Positions 25,992 through 39,704 of a stretch of DNA of 64,000 bases are shown piece by piece; position 1 is the first letter of the stretch, and each line of letters opens with the position of its first letter. The position numbers and the translations under genes are program-made. The DNA comes from DAIDKA01 sp036489445 (GTDB taxonomy: Bacteria > Pseudomonadota > Gammaproteobacteria > Steroidobacterales > Steroidobacteraceae), in contig DASXFV010000050.1 in assembly GCA_036489445.1 (NCBI GenBank), positions 1 through 64,000 of the forward strand, written 5' to 3'. The notes beneath the pieces were generated by a model. It did not search any database and was not told the DNA's origin. It was given only the letters and a program-made list of their open reading frames with translations.

Positions 25992-26678
25992 GTGGCCGAA
26001 AATTCAGGGAAAACTGTCTGGCTGGCGGGGGCCAGTGGCAGGGTGGGCTCGCGGGTCCTTGAAGGTCTGCTGCAGATGCCCGAATACACCCGCATCCTTG
26101 CCATTACACGGCGCCCGCTGCTTCGCGAATATCAACGGCTTGCCAACCGGATAGTGCTCTTTGGGCAACTGGAAGCCCAGCTCAAAGGTCAGGTGTGCGA
26201 CACCGCGTTGTGCTGTCTCGGCGTCTCATTTAAGGATGCGGGTTCCGAAGCGGCCTATCGCGAGGCGACCCAGCTGAACATTCTGGCCTACGCGCGCGCC
26301 GCACTGGCCGCGGGAGCACGGCGTCTGGTCGTGTTGTCCTGCCGTACCGCCGATCCCACTTCGCGCCGCATTGCCGCGCGAGTGCAGGGCGAAACTCTGG
26401 ACGCCTTGACTGGAATGGGTTTTGAGTCCCTGGACCTCCTGCTGCCCGGACCGCTGCTGGGTATGCGCGCCGGCGACGGTTTCTCCCAGCTGCTGTCGAT
26501 GTCTGTGGATCTGGCATTGCGCCCGCTGCAGTTTGGTGCACGGGAGTCTCACCGCGCCGTCTTTGCATCCCAGGTGGCGGCGGCCATGCTGGGCGCCGCG
26601 CGATCCGGCCGGCGCGGAGTTTACCGCTACGATTTTTCCGGCATTCAGTCACTTTCCAGAATGCGGGGCAGAACGTGA
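25992..26678 (+). CDS. NAD(P)-binding Rossmann protein (HTATIP2/Fmp52-like)
   Basis: About 228 residues of atypical short-chain dehydrogenase type. The nucleotide-binding loop is VWLAGASGRVGSRVLEGLL; the later segments CCLGVSFKDAGSEAAYREATQLNILAYARAALAAGARRLVVLS follow the pattern of HTATIP2/Fmp52-like oxidoreductases. The GTG at 25992 (VAENSGKT) is chosen; TTG at 25962 is possible and would overlap the kinase gene. The catalytic Tyr-x-x-x-Lys of classical SDRs is not obvious. Substrate unknown. Confidence 0.75.
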   Translation: MAENSGKTVWLAGASGRVGSRVLEGLLQMPEYTRILAITRRPLLREYQRLANRIVLFGQLEAQLKGQVCDTALCCLGVSFKDAGSEAAYREATQLNILAYARAALAAGARRLVVLSCRTADPTSRRIAARVQGETLDALTGMGFESLDLLLPGPLLGMRAGDGFSQLLSMSVDLALRPLQFGARESHRAVFASQVAAAMLGAARSGRRGVYRYDFSGIQSLSRMRGRT

Positions 26679-26801
26679 AGCAGTTAACATCGGCCGCTTC
26701 TGCAGCGTGACAGATTGCCGCACTCTGCAGCGCCATTGCGGCGCCCCCGGACCGGTTGTTGCAGAATTCCCAATGACTTTCTTGCGGATGTGCCCTCAAG
26801 G

Positions 26802-28958
26802 ATGTTTCGCGTAGCGATCAAAAGCGGAATGGTCAGGCGGATTACCGCCACCGTTTGCCTGAGTACCCTGCTACCGGTGCTGGCGGTGACCGCCACATTG
26901 TCCGGCAGCGCCGCTGCGGGCAGCAGCCCATGGCGCGAGCTCGCGCTCGGTGTGGCCGCGGCAATGCTGTGTGCTGGGCTTGCGGTCGCCTACCTGGTGC
27001 GGCGCTACCAGCCCGCCTTGGCGGCGCTGCGCAGCGGATTTCAGGATCTGGCCGCAACCGGGTTTGCCGAGGTGCCGGCCGCAGGGCACGACGATATGTT
27101 GACCCTGATCAGGGCCTTCAATCATTGCGCGCAACGGGTACGGGTTCAGCATGCCAACCTGCAGACCCTCAGTGAAGTCGACCGGTTGCTGCTGCAGCCG
27201 GGCGGTCTGGAGCCGGTGCTTGACGCCATCCTGACCCGGGTGCAGCGCGTGACCGGCTGCAGCAGCGCCGGTATCGTCCTGCGCGATCCTGATGCGCCGT
27301 GGCGTGGTCGGGTGTATCTGGCGGCGAAGAGTTGTCGGGATCTGCCCGTCAGCCGCGTGGCGCTCGATGATGACATGATGGCCACACTGGCCGCGGAGGC
27401 TGAGGCCCTGACCGTCACGCGCTGCGAGGACGCCCGCCACAGCTTCCTGGTACCACTGAAGAATCTGGGCTCTGAGTTCTTCTGGGTCTGGCCGGTGAAA
27501 CTGGAGGCGCGAATCGAGGCCATTCTGGCCGTGGGCTACCAGGAGCCGCCGGTGGCCGATCCGCATATCGGCCAGTGCGGCAGCGAATTCGCCGCCCGTT
27601 TGGCGATCGCGCTGACCAAGAGCGCACGTGACGAACAGCTGTACCGTCAGGCGCACTTTGATCCACTGACCGGACTGCCCAATCGAGTCCTGTTCTGCAG
27701 CCGGCTCGCCACGCAGTTGCAGAGTGCGGCCTCAGGGTTGGCGAATGGTGGGGTGCTGTATATCGATCTGGATCACTTCAAGAAGATCAATGACACGGTA
27801 GGCCATGCCGCGGGCGACCAGGTACTGAGCATCGCGGCGCAACGGTTACGCAGCTGCGTCAAGGAAGGCGATACCGTGGCCCGCCTCGGCGGCGATGAGT
27901 TCGCGGTCATCCTGCGCGATGTGGTGAGCGCGGAAGCGGCGCAAGCAGTCGCGCAGCGCATCGTGCAGTCGCTGCAGCAGCCGGTGAATCTCGCCGGCCG
28001 CGATCACACCGTGTGCGCGAGCATCGGCATTGCGTTGTTTCCCCAGGACGGTGAGGCCATCGATACGCTGCTGCGGAATGCCGATACGGCCATGTATCGC
28101 GCCAAGGATCTGGGACGCGGGCGTGTCATGTTCTACGATGTGAACATGGGTGGGCAGCGACCCGCAGCCACCGACACCGGACTGCAGCTGGCACTGAGGC
28201 GCCGCGAGTTCTCACTCTTCTATCAGCCACAATACTCGATCGCGGATGGATCACTCACCGGTCTGGAGGCACTGCTGCGCTGGCAGACGCAGCGCGAAGG
28301 CATGCGCCAGCCGGTGGAATTCGTGCCGGCGGCGGAGGAGAGCGGGCTTATTGTCGATATCGGTGGCTGGGTGCTGGAGACGGCCTGCGCACAGCTGGCC
28401 GCCTGGCGTGACCAGGGACTGTCACCACCGCCCATGGCGCTGAATATCTCGCTGCAGCAGCTGCGGCATCCGGAGTTCATCCGCAACATTCGCCGCACGC
28501 TCGACCGTTTCGGTCTGCCCGGGGACATCCTGGAGCTGGATATCGATGAGCGAGTACTGGCGGATGCGGCCAACGGCGCCATGATTGAACGCCTGGCGCA
28601 GACGGGCGTGTGTCTGGCGCTGGATGGATTCGGTACCGGATATTCCTCTCTCGGGTATCTGCGCCAGTATCCGATCAGTGTGGTGAAGATCGATCGCAGT
28701 TTCCTGGCCAATGTGCCGCAGGATGCGGCGGCGGCCACCTTGATTGAAACGGTGATCGTGATGGCGCACTCGCTGCAGAAACGAGTCGTTGCCGAAGGCA
28801 TCGAGACCATCGAGCAGCTGGATTTCCTGCGCGAGCGTCGCTGCGACTGCGCGCAGGGCTACTACCTGGCGCGGCCGTTGCCTGCGACATCCGTGACCGA
28901 ACTGCTGGGCTCGCGAATTTACAATAATTCCCCCGAGGACGCGCGAGCCACGGGTTGA
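26802..28958 (+). CDS. Membrane GGDEF-EAL protein with GAF-like sensor and degenerate EAL
   Basis: About 718 residues. Two N-terminal membrane segments (about 12-32 and 42-62) are followed by a HAMP-like stretch and a GAF-like region (about 130-290). The GGDEF domain (about 300-470) keeps GGDEF (ARLGGDEFAVIL), but the inhibitory site reads KEGD instead of RxxD. The EAL domain (about 480-700) keeps LEALLRW, but DDFGTGYSS reads LDGFGTGYSS (second metal Asp to Gly) and the ELEITE motif reads ELDIDE. Diguanylate cyclase activity is likely; phosphodiesterase activity is doubtful. ATG 26802 is chosen; ATG 26829 is an alternative. The c-di-GMP riboswitch lies 150 bases downstream. Confidence 0.88.
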   Translation: MFRVAIKSGMVRRITATVCLSTLLPVLAVTATLSGSAAAGSSPWRELALGVAAAMLCAGLAVAYLVRRYQPALAALRSGFQDLAATGFAEVPAAGHDDMLTLIRAFNHCAQRVRVQHANLQTLSEVDRLLLQPGGLEPVLDAILTRVQRVTGCSSAGIVLRDPDAPWRGRVYLAAKSCRDLPVSRVALDDDMMATLAAEAEALTVTRCEDARHSFLVPLKNLGSEFFWVWPVKLEARIEAILAVGYQEPPVADPHIGQCGSEFAARLAIALTKSARDEQLYRQAHFDPLTGLPNRVLFCSRLATQLQSAASGLANGGVLYIDLDHFKKINDTVGHAAGDQVLSIAAQRLRSCVKEGDTVARLGGDEFAVILRDVVSAEAAQAVAQRIVQSLQQPVNLAGRDHTVCASIGIALFPQDGEAIDTLLRNADTAMYRAKDLGRGRVMFYDVNMGGQRPAATDTGLQLALRRREFSLFYQPQYSIADGSLTGLEALLRWQTQREGMRQPVEFVPAAEESGLIVDIGGWVLETACAQLAAWRDQGLSPPPMALNISLQQLRHPEFIRNIRRTLDRFGLPGDILELDIDERVLADAANGAMIERLAQTGVCLALDGFGTGYSSLGYLRQYPISVVKIDRSFLANVPQDAAAATLIETVIVMAHSLQKRVVAEGIETIEQLDFLRERRCDCAQGYYLARPLPATSVTELLGSRIYNNSPEDARATG

Positions 28959-29111
28959 CGTAATGCGGCTCTGCCGTGGGGCGCAGCAGCTACCTCCGGT
29001 GTTATGTCGCGTGCCGCGCGACGGCAAGCTCTGCCGTACGGCGCCACTTTTCGCGGTTGAGAGACAATGCGCAAATCCCGGCTTGACGGATCGTCTCCTC
29101 TTGCCGACACT

Positions 29112-29205
29112 GACCGCGTGCAAAAGGCAAACCCGTCGAAAGACGGGGACGCAAAGCCACCGGTCTAACGGATTCGTTCCCATGACGGCGGGGTCACCAC
29201 TTCTC
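29112..29205 (+). ncRNA. Cyclic di-GMP-I (GEMM-I) riboswitch
   Basis: Matches the GEMM-I core in order: GGCAAA at 29126, a perfect CCCGTC-GAAA-GACGGG hairpin with GNRA tetraloop, then GACGCAAAGCC, then CCGGTCTAACGG as tetraloop receptor side. It closes with CATGACGGCGGGGTCACC at 29181-29198. All hallmark bases of the class I aptamer are present. It sits 90 bases before the start of the SPOR-like gene. Downstream a small TGCCG-GATCATG-CGGCA stem (29217-29233) without T-run may take part in the expression platform; whether binding turns expression on or off cannot be read. Confidence 0.93.
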
Positions 29206-29295
29206 CGGTACGACAATGCCGGATCATGCGGCAATCCCTCTGCGGAGCGTTTCCGAAAAGTCCGGCACGACAGACCGTTGCCCGGGGAACGCATC

Positions 29296-30864
29296 ATGAC
29301 ACTGCCCATGCCACAGACCGAACGACCTCTCACCGACACGCCTGTGGCACTGCCGGCACCGGTGGCCGGCGCCGCTCCTGCCGTGGAGCAGGAATCGTTT
29401 GTCATCAATCTGTGCTCCTCCACCACGCCGATGGCTCTGACGCAACCGCAGCTGGCGGAGCTGAAGAGCTATAGGTTCTTCGTCAGTCGGCGGCTGGAGG
29501 ACGGCCGCGAACGCTTCCGTCTGCACGTGGGATATTTCGATTCCCTGCTGCAGGCCGAGGACCTGCTGCCCCTGGTACGCGAGATCTACCCGGGTGCCTG
29601 GGCCAGTGAAGCTCCCGGCAAGCGGCTGCGTGCACGCGCTCTGGCCGCCGCGATTTCCACGCCGCAGGCGCCGCCCGCGCCCGTGAAGCCGGCTGTGACC
29701 CCGGAGGCGGCGCCGAATGCCGCAATACTGGCGAATGCGCCGACGTTGAAAGCGGAACTGGATCTGACGTTGGTGGCGCCCCCGGTGTTGCTGAGTGTGG
29801 TGGTGGAGGACAGCCATGCGGCGCGCCAGGTGCCGGCGCTGAAACCTGAACTCATGCTGGAGTCTGCGCCTGCAGCGCCTGCAGCGCCTGCAGCGCCTGG
29901 CACGACGGAGGCCGCACGCGCCAAGCCGGCAGGTCGGGCGGGCGGATCCAAGCGCGACGCCAATCTGCCCTTCGATCAGCGCTCCAACGTTCGCGAGGTT
30001 CTCAAGTCGCTGGATGAGTCGGGGCGCGCGCGGGCATTGCCTGCGCCAACCGCCGAACCAGCGGAGCGGACGGCAGGAGTGCTGCCGGAGTCGCAGGTGA
30101 TGCACTTGTTGGAGGAGAAGCGGGGCGACCCGTTGAATACCACCAGCACCCCGGCCGCTTTCGCCGTGCAGCTGCAGTGGTCGGTACAGCCGATTGATCT
30201 GGCGCAGGTGCCGCCGCTGGCCATATTCGGCGCCTACATGCTCTACACGGTCGAGGGCAGCCGCGAGGGCCGGCGCTGGTACGGCCTGCGCCTGGGGTTC
30301 TTCAGTGACGCCCACTCGGCCAAGCAGGTGGCGCAGTATGTGCGTTCGGAGTTTTCCTCCGTCGCCGTGGTTCCGGTCAGCCTCAAGGAGCGCGACGGCG
30401 CCAACGGTGCGCAGGACGGCGCGAAAGGTGCCGCACCGGTGCCGGCCCCGGCTCACGGACCTACCGAACGCCTGCCCGACCGAACCGCGGAATTCAAATT
30501 GCTGGACGACACGGCGCAGACTCCGAAGCTGCCCCTCACCTCCAGCAGTGCCGCAGCGCCGGCCGCCGCCGCAGGCAAGGCAGCGGTCGTCGAATCAAAA
30601 CCGCCCTCGAGTCCCGCCAAGGCTGCGGGCCGTGCAAGCTCCAAGGCCCACAGGGGCCGCGGCAACCGCGTGCACGCCCAGGAGAAGCGGGCGCCCAAGA
30701 CCTTGGAGGAGACTCTGGAAATCCTCGGTGCCGATGAGCTGCAGTTCGAAGGTGCAAAGAAAAAACTGGTCAGCGCGGGCGCCGTGCGGCACATGGACGT
30801 GAAGGTGCAGAAGAGCTCACCGTTCTCCCGGTTGCTGGACCGGCTGGCGGAACGCAACCGTTAG
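29296..30864 (+). CDS. SPOR-like domain protein under c-di-GMP riboswitch control
   Basis: 522 residues from ATG 29296 (GGGGAA upstream). Two SPOR-like modules are seen: about 36-105 (FVINLCSSTTPMAL...YRFFVSRRLEDGRERFRLHVGYFDSLLQAEDLL) and about 290-370 (FAVQLQWSVQPIDL...YGLRLGFFSDAHSAKQVAQYV). The linkers are Ala/Pro-rich, and the C terminus is Lys/Arg-rich (about 440-470) with a final helical stretch. No signal peptide is evident at this start. SPOR domains usually bind denuded peptidoglycan or act in cell-envelope assemblies. The riboswitch suggests a role in the c-di-GMP lifestyle switch. The frame is open upstream through the riboswitch, but that part is not coding. Confidence 0.8.
   Translation: MTLPMPQTERPLTDTPVALPAPVAGAAPAVEQESFVINLCSSTTPMALTQPQLAELKSYRFFVSRRLEDGRERFRLHVGYFDSLLQAEDLLPLVREIYPGAWASEAPGKRLRARALAAAISTPQAPPAPVKPAVTPEAAPNAAILANAPTLKAELDLTLVAPPVLLSVVVEDSHAARQVPALKPELMLESAPAAPAAPAAPGTTEAARAKPAGRAGGSKRDANLPFDQRSNVREVLKSLDESGRARALPAPTAEPAERTAGVLPESQVMHLLEEKRGDPLNTTSTPAAFAVQLQWSVQPIDLAQVPPLAIFGAYMLYTVEGSREGRRWYGLRLGFFSDAHSAKQVAQYVRSEFSSVAVVPVSLKERDGANGAQDGAKGAAPVPAPAHGPTERLPDRTAEFKLLDDTAQTPKLPLTSSSAAAPAAAAGKAAVVESKPPSSPAKAAGRASSKAHRGRGNRVHAQEKRAPKTLEETLEILGADELQFEGAKKKLVSAGAVRHMDVKVQKSSPFSRLLDRLAERNR
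29872..29898 (+). repeat. Three exact 9-base tandem repeats
   Basis: GCAGCGCCT occurs three times head to tail inside the SPOR-like gene and encodes Ala-Ala-Pro repeats in its linker. In-frame slippage would change linker length by three residues. Confidence 0.9.
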
Positions 30865-30865
30865 T

Positions 30866-31157
30866 CTACTTGCCGAATAGCTTGTCGAGCGCCGAGCGCG
30901 CTGCATCGTTGGGCGCGCCGGGGGTACCGCTCCAGGCGCCGCTGCGCGGTTTGAAGTGATCACAGAAATTCGCGCGGGTCTTGTCGCGCACTTCCTCCAC
31001 GGTGGGTTCACGGCATTGCTGGTAGGCACGCGGATCAAACTCCACGCACATCCGGCATACATGCAGTTCGGCACCACACTGCCGACACTCGTCCAGCCTG
31101 CGCAGCGGCAGCGACAGGGCGGCGAGCGACGCACCGCACTTCCAGCACACCAGTTCC

Positions 31158-31165
<8 letters not shown>
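30866..31165 (-). CDS. Small zinc-ribbon-like protein
   Basis: 99 residues starting MAEELVCWKCGASL. Cys pairs WKCG, CRQCGAELHVCRMC and a later C-x-C arrangement suggest one or two zinc knuckles, followed by a segment ending NFCDHFKPR. Its ATG overlaps the end of uvrA by 8 bases, so it is translated after uvrA, probably by coupling. A role with UvrA is suggested by position only. It converges on the SPOR-like gene with 1 base between stop codons. Confidence 0.75.
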
Positions 31166-36992
<5,827 letters not shown>

Positions 36993-37129
36993 TGTGCCTA
37001 TATTAATGAAGGGGCGGCGTGCGCGCAGGCATTGCGCGCGTACAGTGTGCGGCTCATGGTACTGCTGTATGGGGACTGACCCAGCGCGGTGCAAGCCGCG
37101 CGGGCCAAGACCTCGTGAGGAGGACGAAC

Positions 37130-38503
37130 ATGCCTGCGCAAGCCCTGCCCGATGTCCTGTCTTTGATCGGCAATACGCCTCTGGTGGCCACTTCCCGCCT
37201 GGACACGGGGCCCTGCCAGCTGTTCCTGAAGCTGGAGAACCACAACCCCAGCGGGTCCATCAAGGATCGTGTCGGGCTTTATATGATCGAGGCCGCCGAG
37301 CGCGATGGGCGGATCAAGCCCGGCGCGCTGCTGATCGAAGCCACCGCGGGCAACACCGGTCTGGGGCTTGCGCTGGTGGCGGCCCGCAAGGGCTACCGAT
37401 TGCTGCTGGTCATTCCGGACAAGATGAGCCAGGAGAAGATCTTTCACCTGAAGGCCATGGGCGCCGAGGTGGTGATGACGCGTTCGGATGTGGTCAAGGG
37501 GCATCCGGACTACTACCAGGACAAGGCGGCCAAGATCGCGCGGGAGACCCCAGGTGCGTTCTACATCAACCAGTTCACCAACCCGGCCAATCCCCGGGCG
37601 CACGAGGAGACCACCGCACCGGAGATCTGGGACCAGATGCAGCACCGGGTGGATGCCATCGTGTGCGGCGTGGGCACCGGCGGTACCCTGACCGGACTGT
37701 CCCGGTTCTTTGGCCGGGTCGCCCCCGAAATGCAGCTGGTGCTGGCCGATCCGCAGGGATCCATGCTGGCCGACTATGTGAAAACCGGGGTCGCCAGCGC
37801 GCATCCGCGTTCCTGGCTGGTGGAGGGTATCGGCGAGGATTTCATACCGGACGTCTGCGATCTGTCAGGGATCAAGCTGGCTTACAGCATTCCGGATGCC
37901 GAGTCATTCGACGCCTGCCGCGCCCTGCTGCATCAGGAGGGTATCCTGGCGGGCACCTCCAGTGGCACGCTCCTGGCGGCGGCCCTGCGCTACTGCCGGG
38001 AACAGACCCGCCCGAAACGGGTGGTCAGCCTGGTCTGTGACAGCGGCAACAAGTACCTGTCCAAGGTCTATAACGACTACTGGATGCTCGACCAGGGGTT
38101 CCTGCAGCGCGAACGGTTCGGGGACCTGCGCGACCTGATCGCCCGGCGCCACTGGGAGAAGGCCGCGGTGACGGTAAATGCCACGGAAACGGCTCTTGCG
38201 GCCTATGGCCGCATGAAGCTGTACGATATGTCCCAGCTGCCGGTCATGCGCGAGGGCCGGATAGTCGGCATTATCGACGAGGAGGATATTCTGCTGCGGG
38301 TATTTGGCCGCCCGGAGTCCTTTAAACAGCCGGTGGCCGATATCATGGAAAGTCACCTCGTGACCGTGGCGCCGGATGCGCCGCTGCCGCAGCTGATTGA
38401 GATCTTCAAACGCGGCATGGTGGCCATCGTGGTGGATCATGGCGAGTTCCTGGGACTCATCACCCGCATCGATCTTCTGAACTGGCTGCGGCGCCGCCTG
38501 TAG
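37130..38503 (+). CDS. cbs: Cystathionine beta-synthase
   Basis: 457-residue PLP enzyme of the beta-replacement family with Lys45 in NPSGSIKDRVGL, the GTGGTLTG phosphate loop near residue 183 and a C-terminal CBS-domain pair (about 335-455). The CBS pair and the downstream gamma-lyase/synthase gene favour cystathionine beta-synthase (serine + homocysteine) over cysteine synthase. AGGAGGA lies six bases before the ATG. It is divergent from uvrA with 137 bases between them and co-directional with the next gene (30 bases). Confidence 0.88.
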   Translation: MPAQALPDVLSLIGNTPLVATSRLDTGPCQLFLKLENHNPSGSIKDRVGLYMIEAAERDGRIKPGALLIEATAGNTGLGLALVAARKGYRLLLVIPDKMSQEKIFHLKAMGAEVVMTRSDVVKGHPDYYQDKAAKIARETPGAFYINQFTNPANPRAHEETTAPEIWDQMQHRVDAIVCGVGTGGTLTGLSRFFGRVAPEMQLVLADPQGSMLADYVKTGVASAHPRSWLVEGIGEDFIPDVCDLSGIKLAYSIPDAESFDACRALLHQEGILAGTSSGTLLAAALRYCREQTRPKRVVSLVCDSGNKYLSKVYNDYWMLDQGFLQRERFGDLRDLIARRHWEKAAVTVNATETALAAYGRMKLYDMSQLPVMREGRIVGIIDEEDILLRVFGRPESFKQPVADIMESHLVTVAPDAPLPQLIEIFKRGMVAIVVDHGEFLGLITRIDLLNWLRRRL

Positions 38504-38533
38504 GTGCGCCCGCCGGTGTTTACGGAGTAGTAA

Positions 38534-39703
38534 GTGAGCGATTCTGACAACGGGCGCAAGCTCGACTTTGGCACCCGCGTCATCCATGGCGGACAGCGCC
38601 CGGATCCGTTGACCGGCGCGGTCATGACCCCCATCTACCTGTCTTCCACCTATGTGCAGGAAAGCCCCGGGGTGCACAAGGGTTACGACTACGCCCGCAC
38701 GCGCAATCCAACGCGGGATGCCTTGCAGGCTGCGCTCGCCAACCTGGAAAATGGCACGGCTGCATTCGCCTTTGCATCCGGCATGGCCGCATCCGCCACG
38801 CTCGTGGAGCTGCTGGACGCAAACTCCCACATCGTCGCCTCGCACGATCTGTATGGCGGCAGCTATCGTCTGTTCGAAAAGATCCGCAAACGCACCGCGG
38901 GTCTTGCAGTCAGCTTCGTGGACCTGGCAAACAGCTCAGCGTTTGAGGCGGCGATCCGGCCGAATACGCGCATGGTCTGGATGGAATCGCCCACCAATCC
39001 GATGCTGAATCTGATCGATCTGGCGGGCGTGGCGAGGCTGGCGCGCAAGCGCGGCATTCTGAGTGTCTGCGATAACACCTTCGCCACTCCCTATATCCAG
39101 CGGCCGCTGGACCTGGGCGTGGACCTCGTGATGCATTCGGCCACCAAGTATCTGAACGGGCATTCGGATGTGCTGGGCGGCGCGATTATCGTGCGCGACG
39201 GGGCGCTGGCCGAGCAGCTGAAGTTCCTGCAGAACGGACTGGGCAGCATGTCCGGGGCCTTTGACAGCTTCATGCTACTGCGCGGCATCAAGACCCTGGC
39301 GGTTCGCATGGAACGGCACTGCGCCAATGGGCTGCGCGTCGCGCAACACCTGGAATCCCATCCGGCGATCAAAGTCGTGCGTTATCCGGGCCTGCCGAGT
39401 CATCCGCAGCATGAGCTGGCGCGCCGGCAGATGCTGGGCGGATTCGGCGGCATCATCGCAGTGGAACTCAAGGGCAATCTCGCCACCGCGCGCCGTTTCC
39501 TGGAGCGCTGCAAGCTGTTCTCGCTGGGTGAGAGCCTCGGTGGCGTCGAGAGTCTCATCGAACACCCCGCGCTCATGACTCACTCCGGACTGCCATCGCA
39601 GATGCGCGCGGACCTGGGGATCAGCGATGGCCTCGTGCGCATGTCCGTGGGCATCGAGAGCGTGGACGATCTGATTGCGGAACTTGACGCGGCGCTGGGA
39701 TGA
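38534..39703 (+). CDS. Cystathionine gamma-lyase/synthase family PLP enzyme
   Basis: 389-residue Cys/Met-metabolism PLP enzyme. The PLP lysine is Lys205 (HSATKYLNGHSDV); SGMAASATLVEL and the C-terminal SLGGVESLIEHPALMTH are conserved. GTG start at 38534 with CGGAG upstream. Pairing with cystathionine beta-synthase favours a gamma-lyase, completing reverse transsulfuration from homocysteine to cysteine. A gamma-synthase (metB) cannot be excluded from sequence alone. It ends 1 base before the ygiQ start. Confidence 0.88.
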   Translation: MSDSDNGRKLDFGTRVIHGGQRPDPLTGAVMTPIYLSSTYVQESPGVHKGYDYARTRNPTRDALQAALANLENGTAAFAFASGMAASATLVELLDANSHIVASHDLYGGSYRLFEKIRKRTAGLAVSFVDLANSSAFEAAIRPNTRMVWMESPTNPMLNLIDLAGVARLARKRGILSVCDNTFATPYIQRPLDLGVDLVMHSATKYLNGHSDVLGGAIIVRDGALAEQLKFLQNGLGSMSGAFDSFMLLRGIKTLAVRMERHCANGLRVAQHLESHPAIKVVRYPGLPSHPQHELARRQMLGGFGGIIAVELKGNLATARRFLERCKLFSLGESLGGVESLIEHPALMTHSGLPSQMRADLGISDGLVRMSVGIESVDDLIAELDAALG

Positions 39704-39704
39704 G

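Noticed and set aside
29217..29233. Hairpin after the riboswitch as intrinsic terminator
   Set aside because: Only five pairs and no T-run; kept as possible part of the expression platform only.
29224..30456. 410-codon antisense frame over the SPOR-like gene and riboswitch
   Set aside because: Arg/His-rich nonsense composition; overlaps the riboswitch.
36993..37129. LexA box in front of uvrA
   Set aside because: No CTGT-N8-ACAG sequence in the divergent region.
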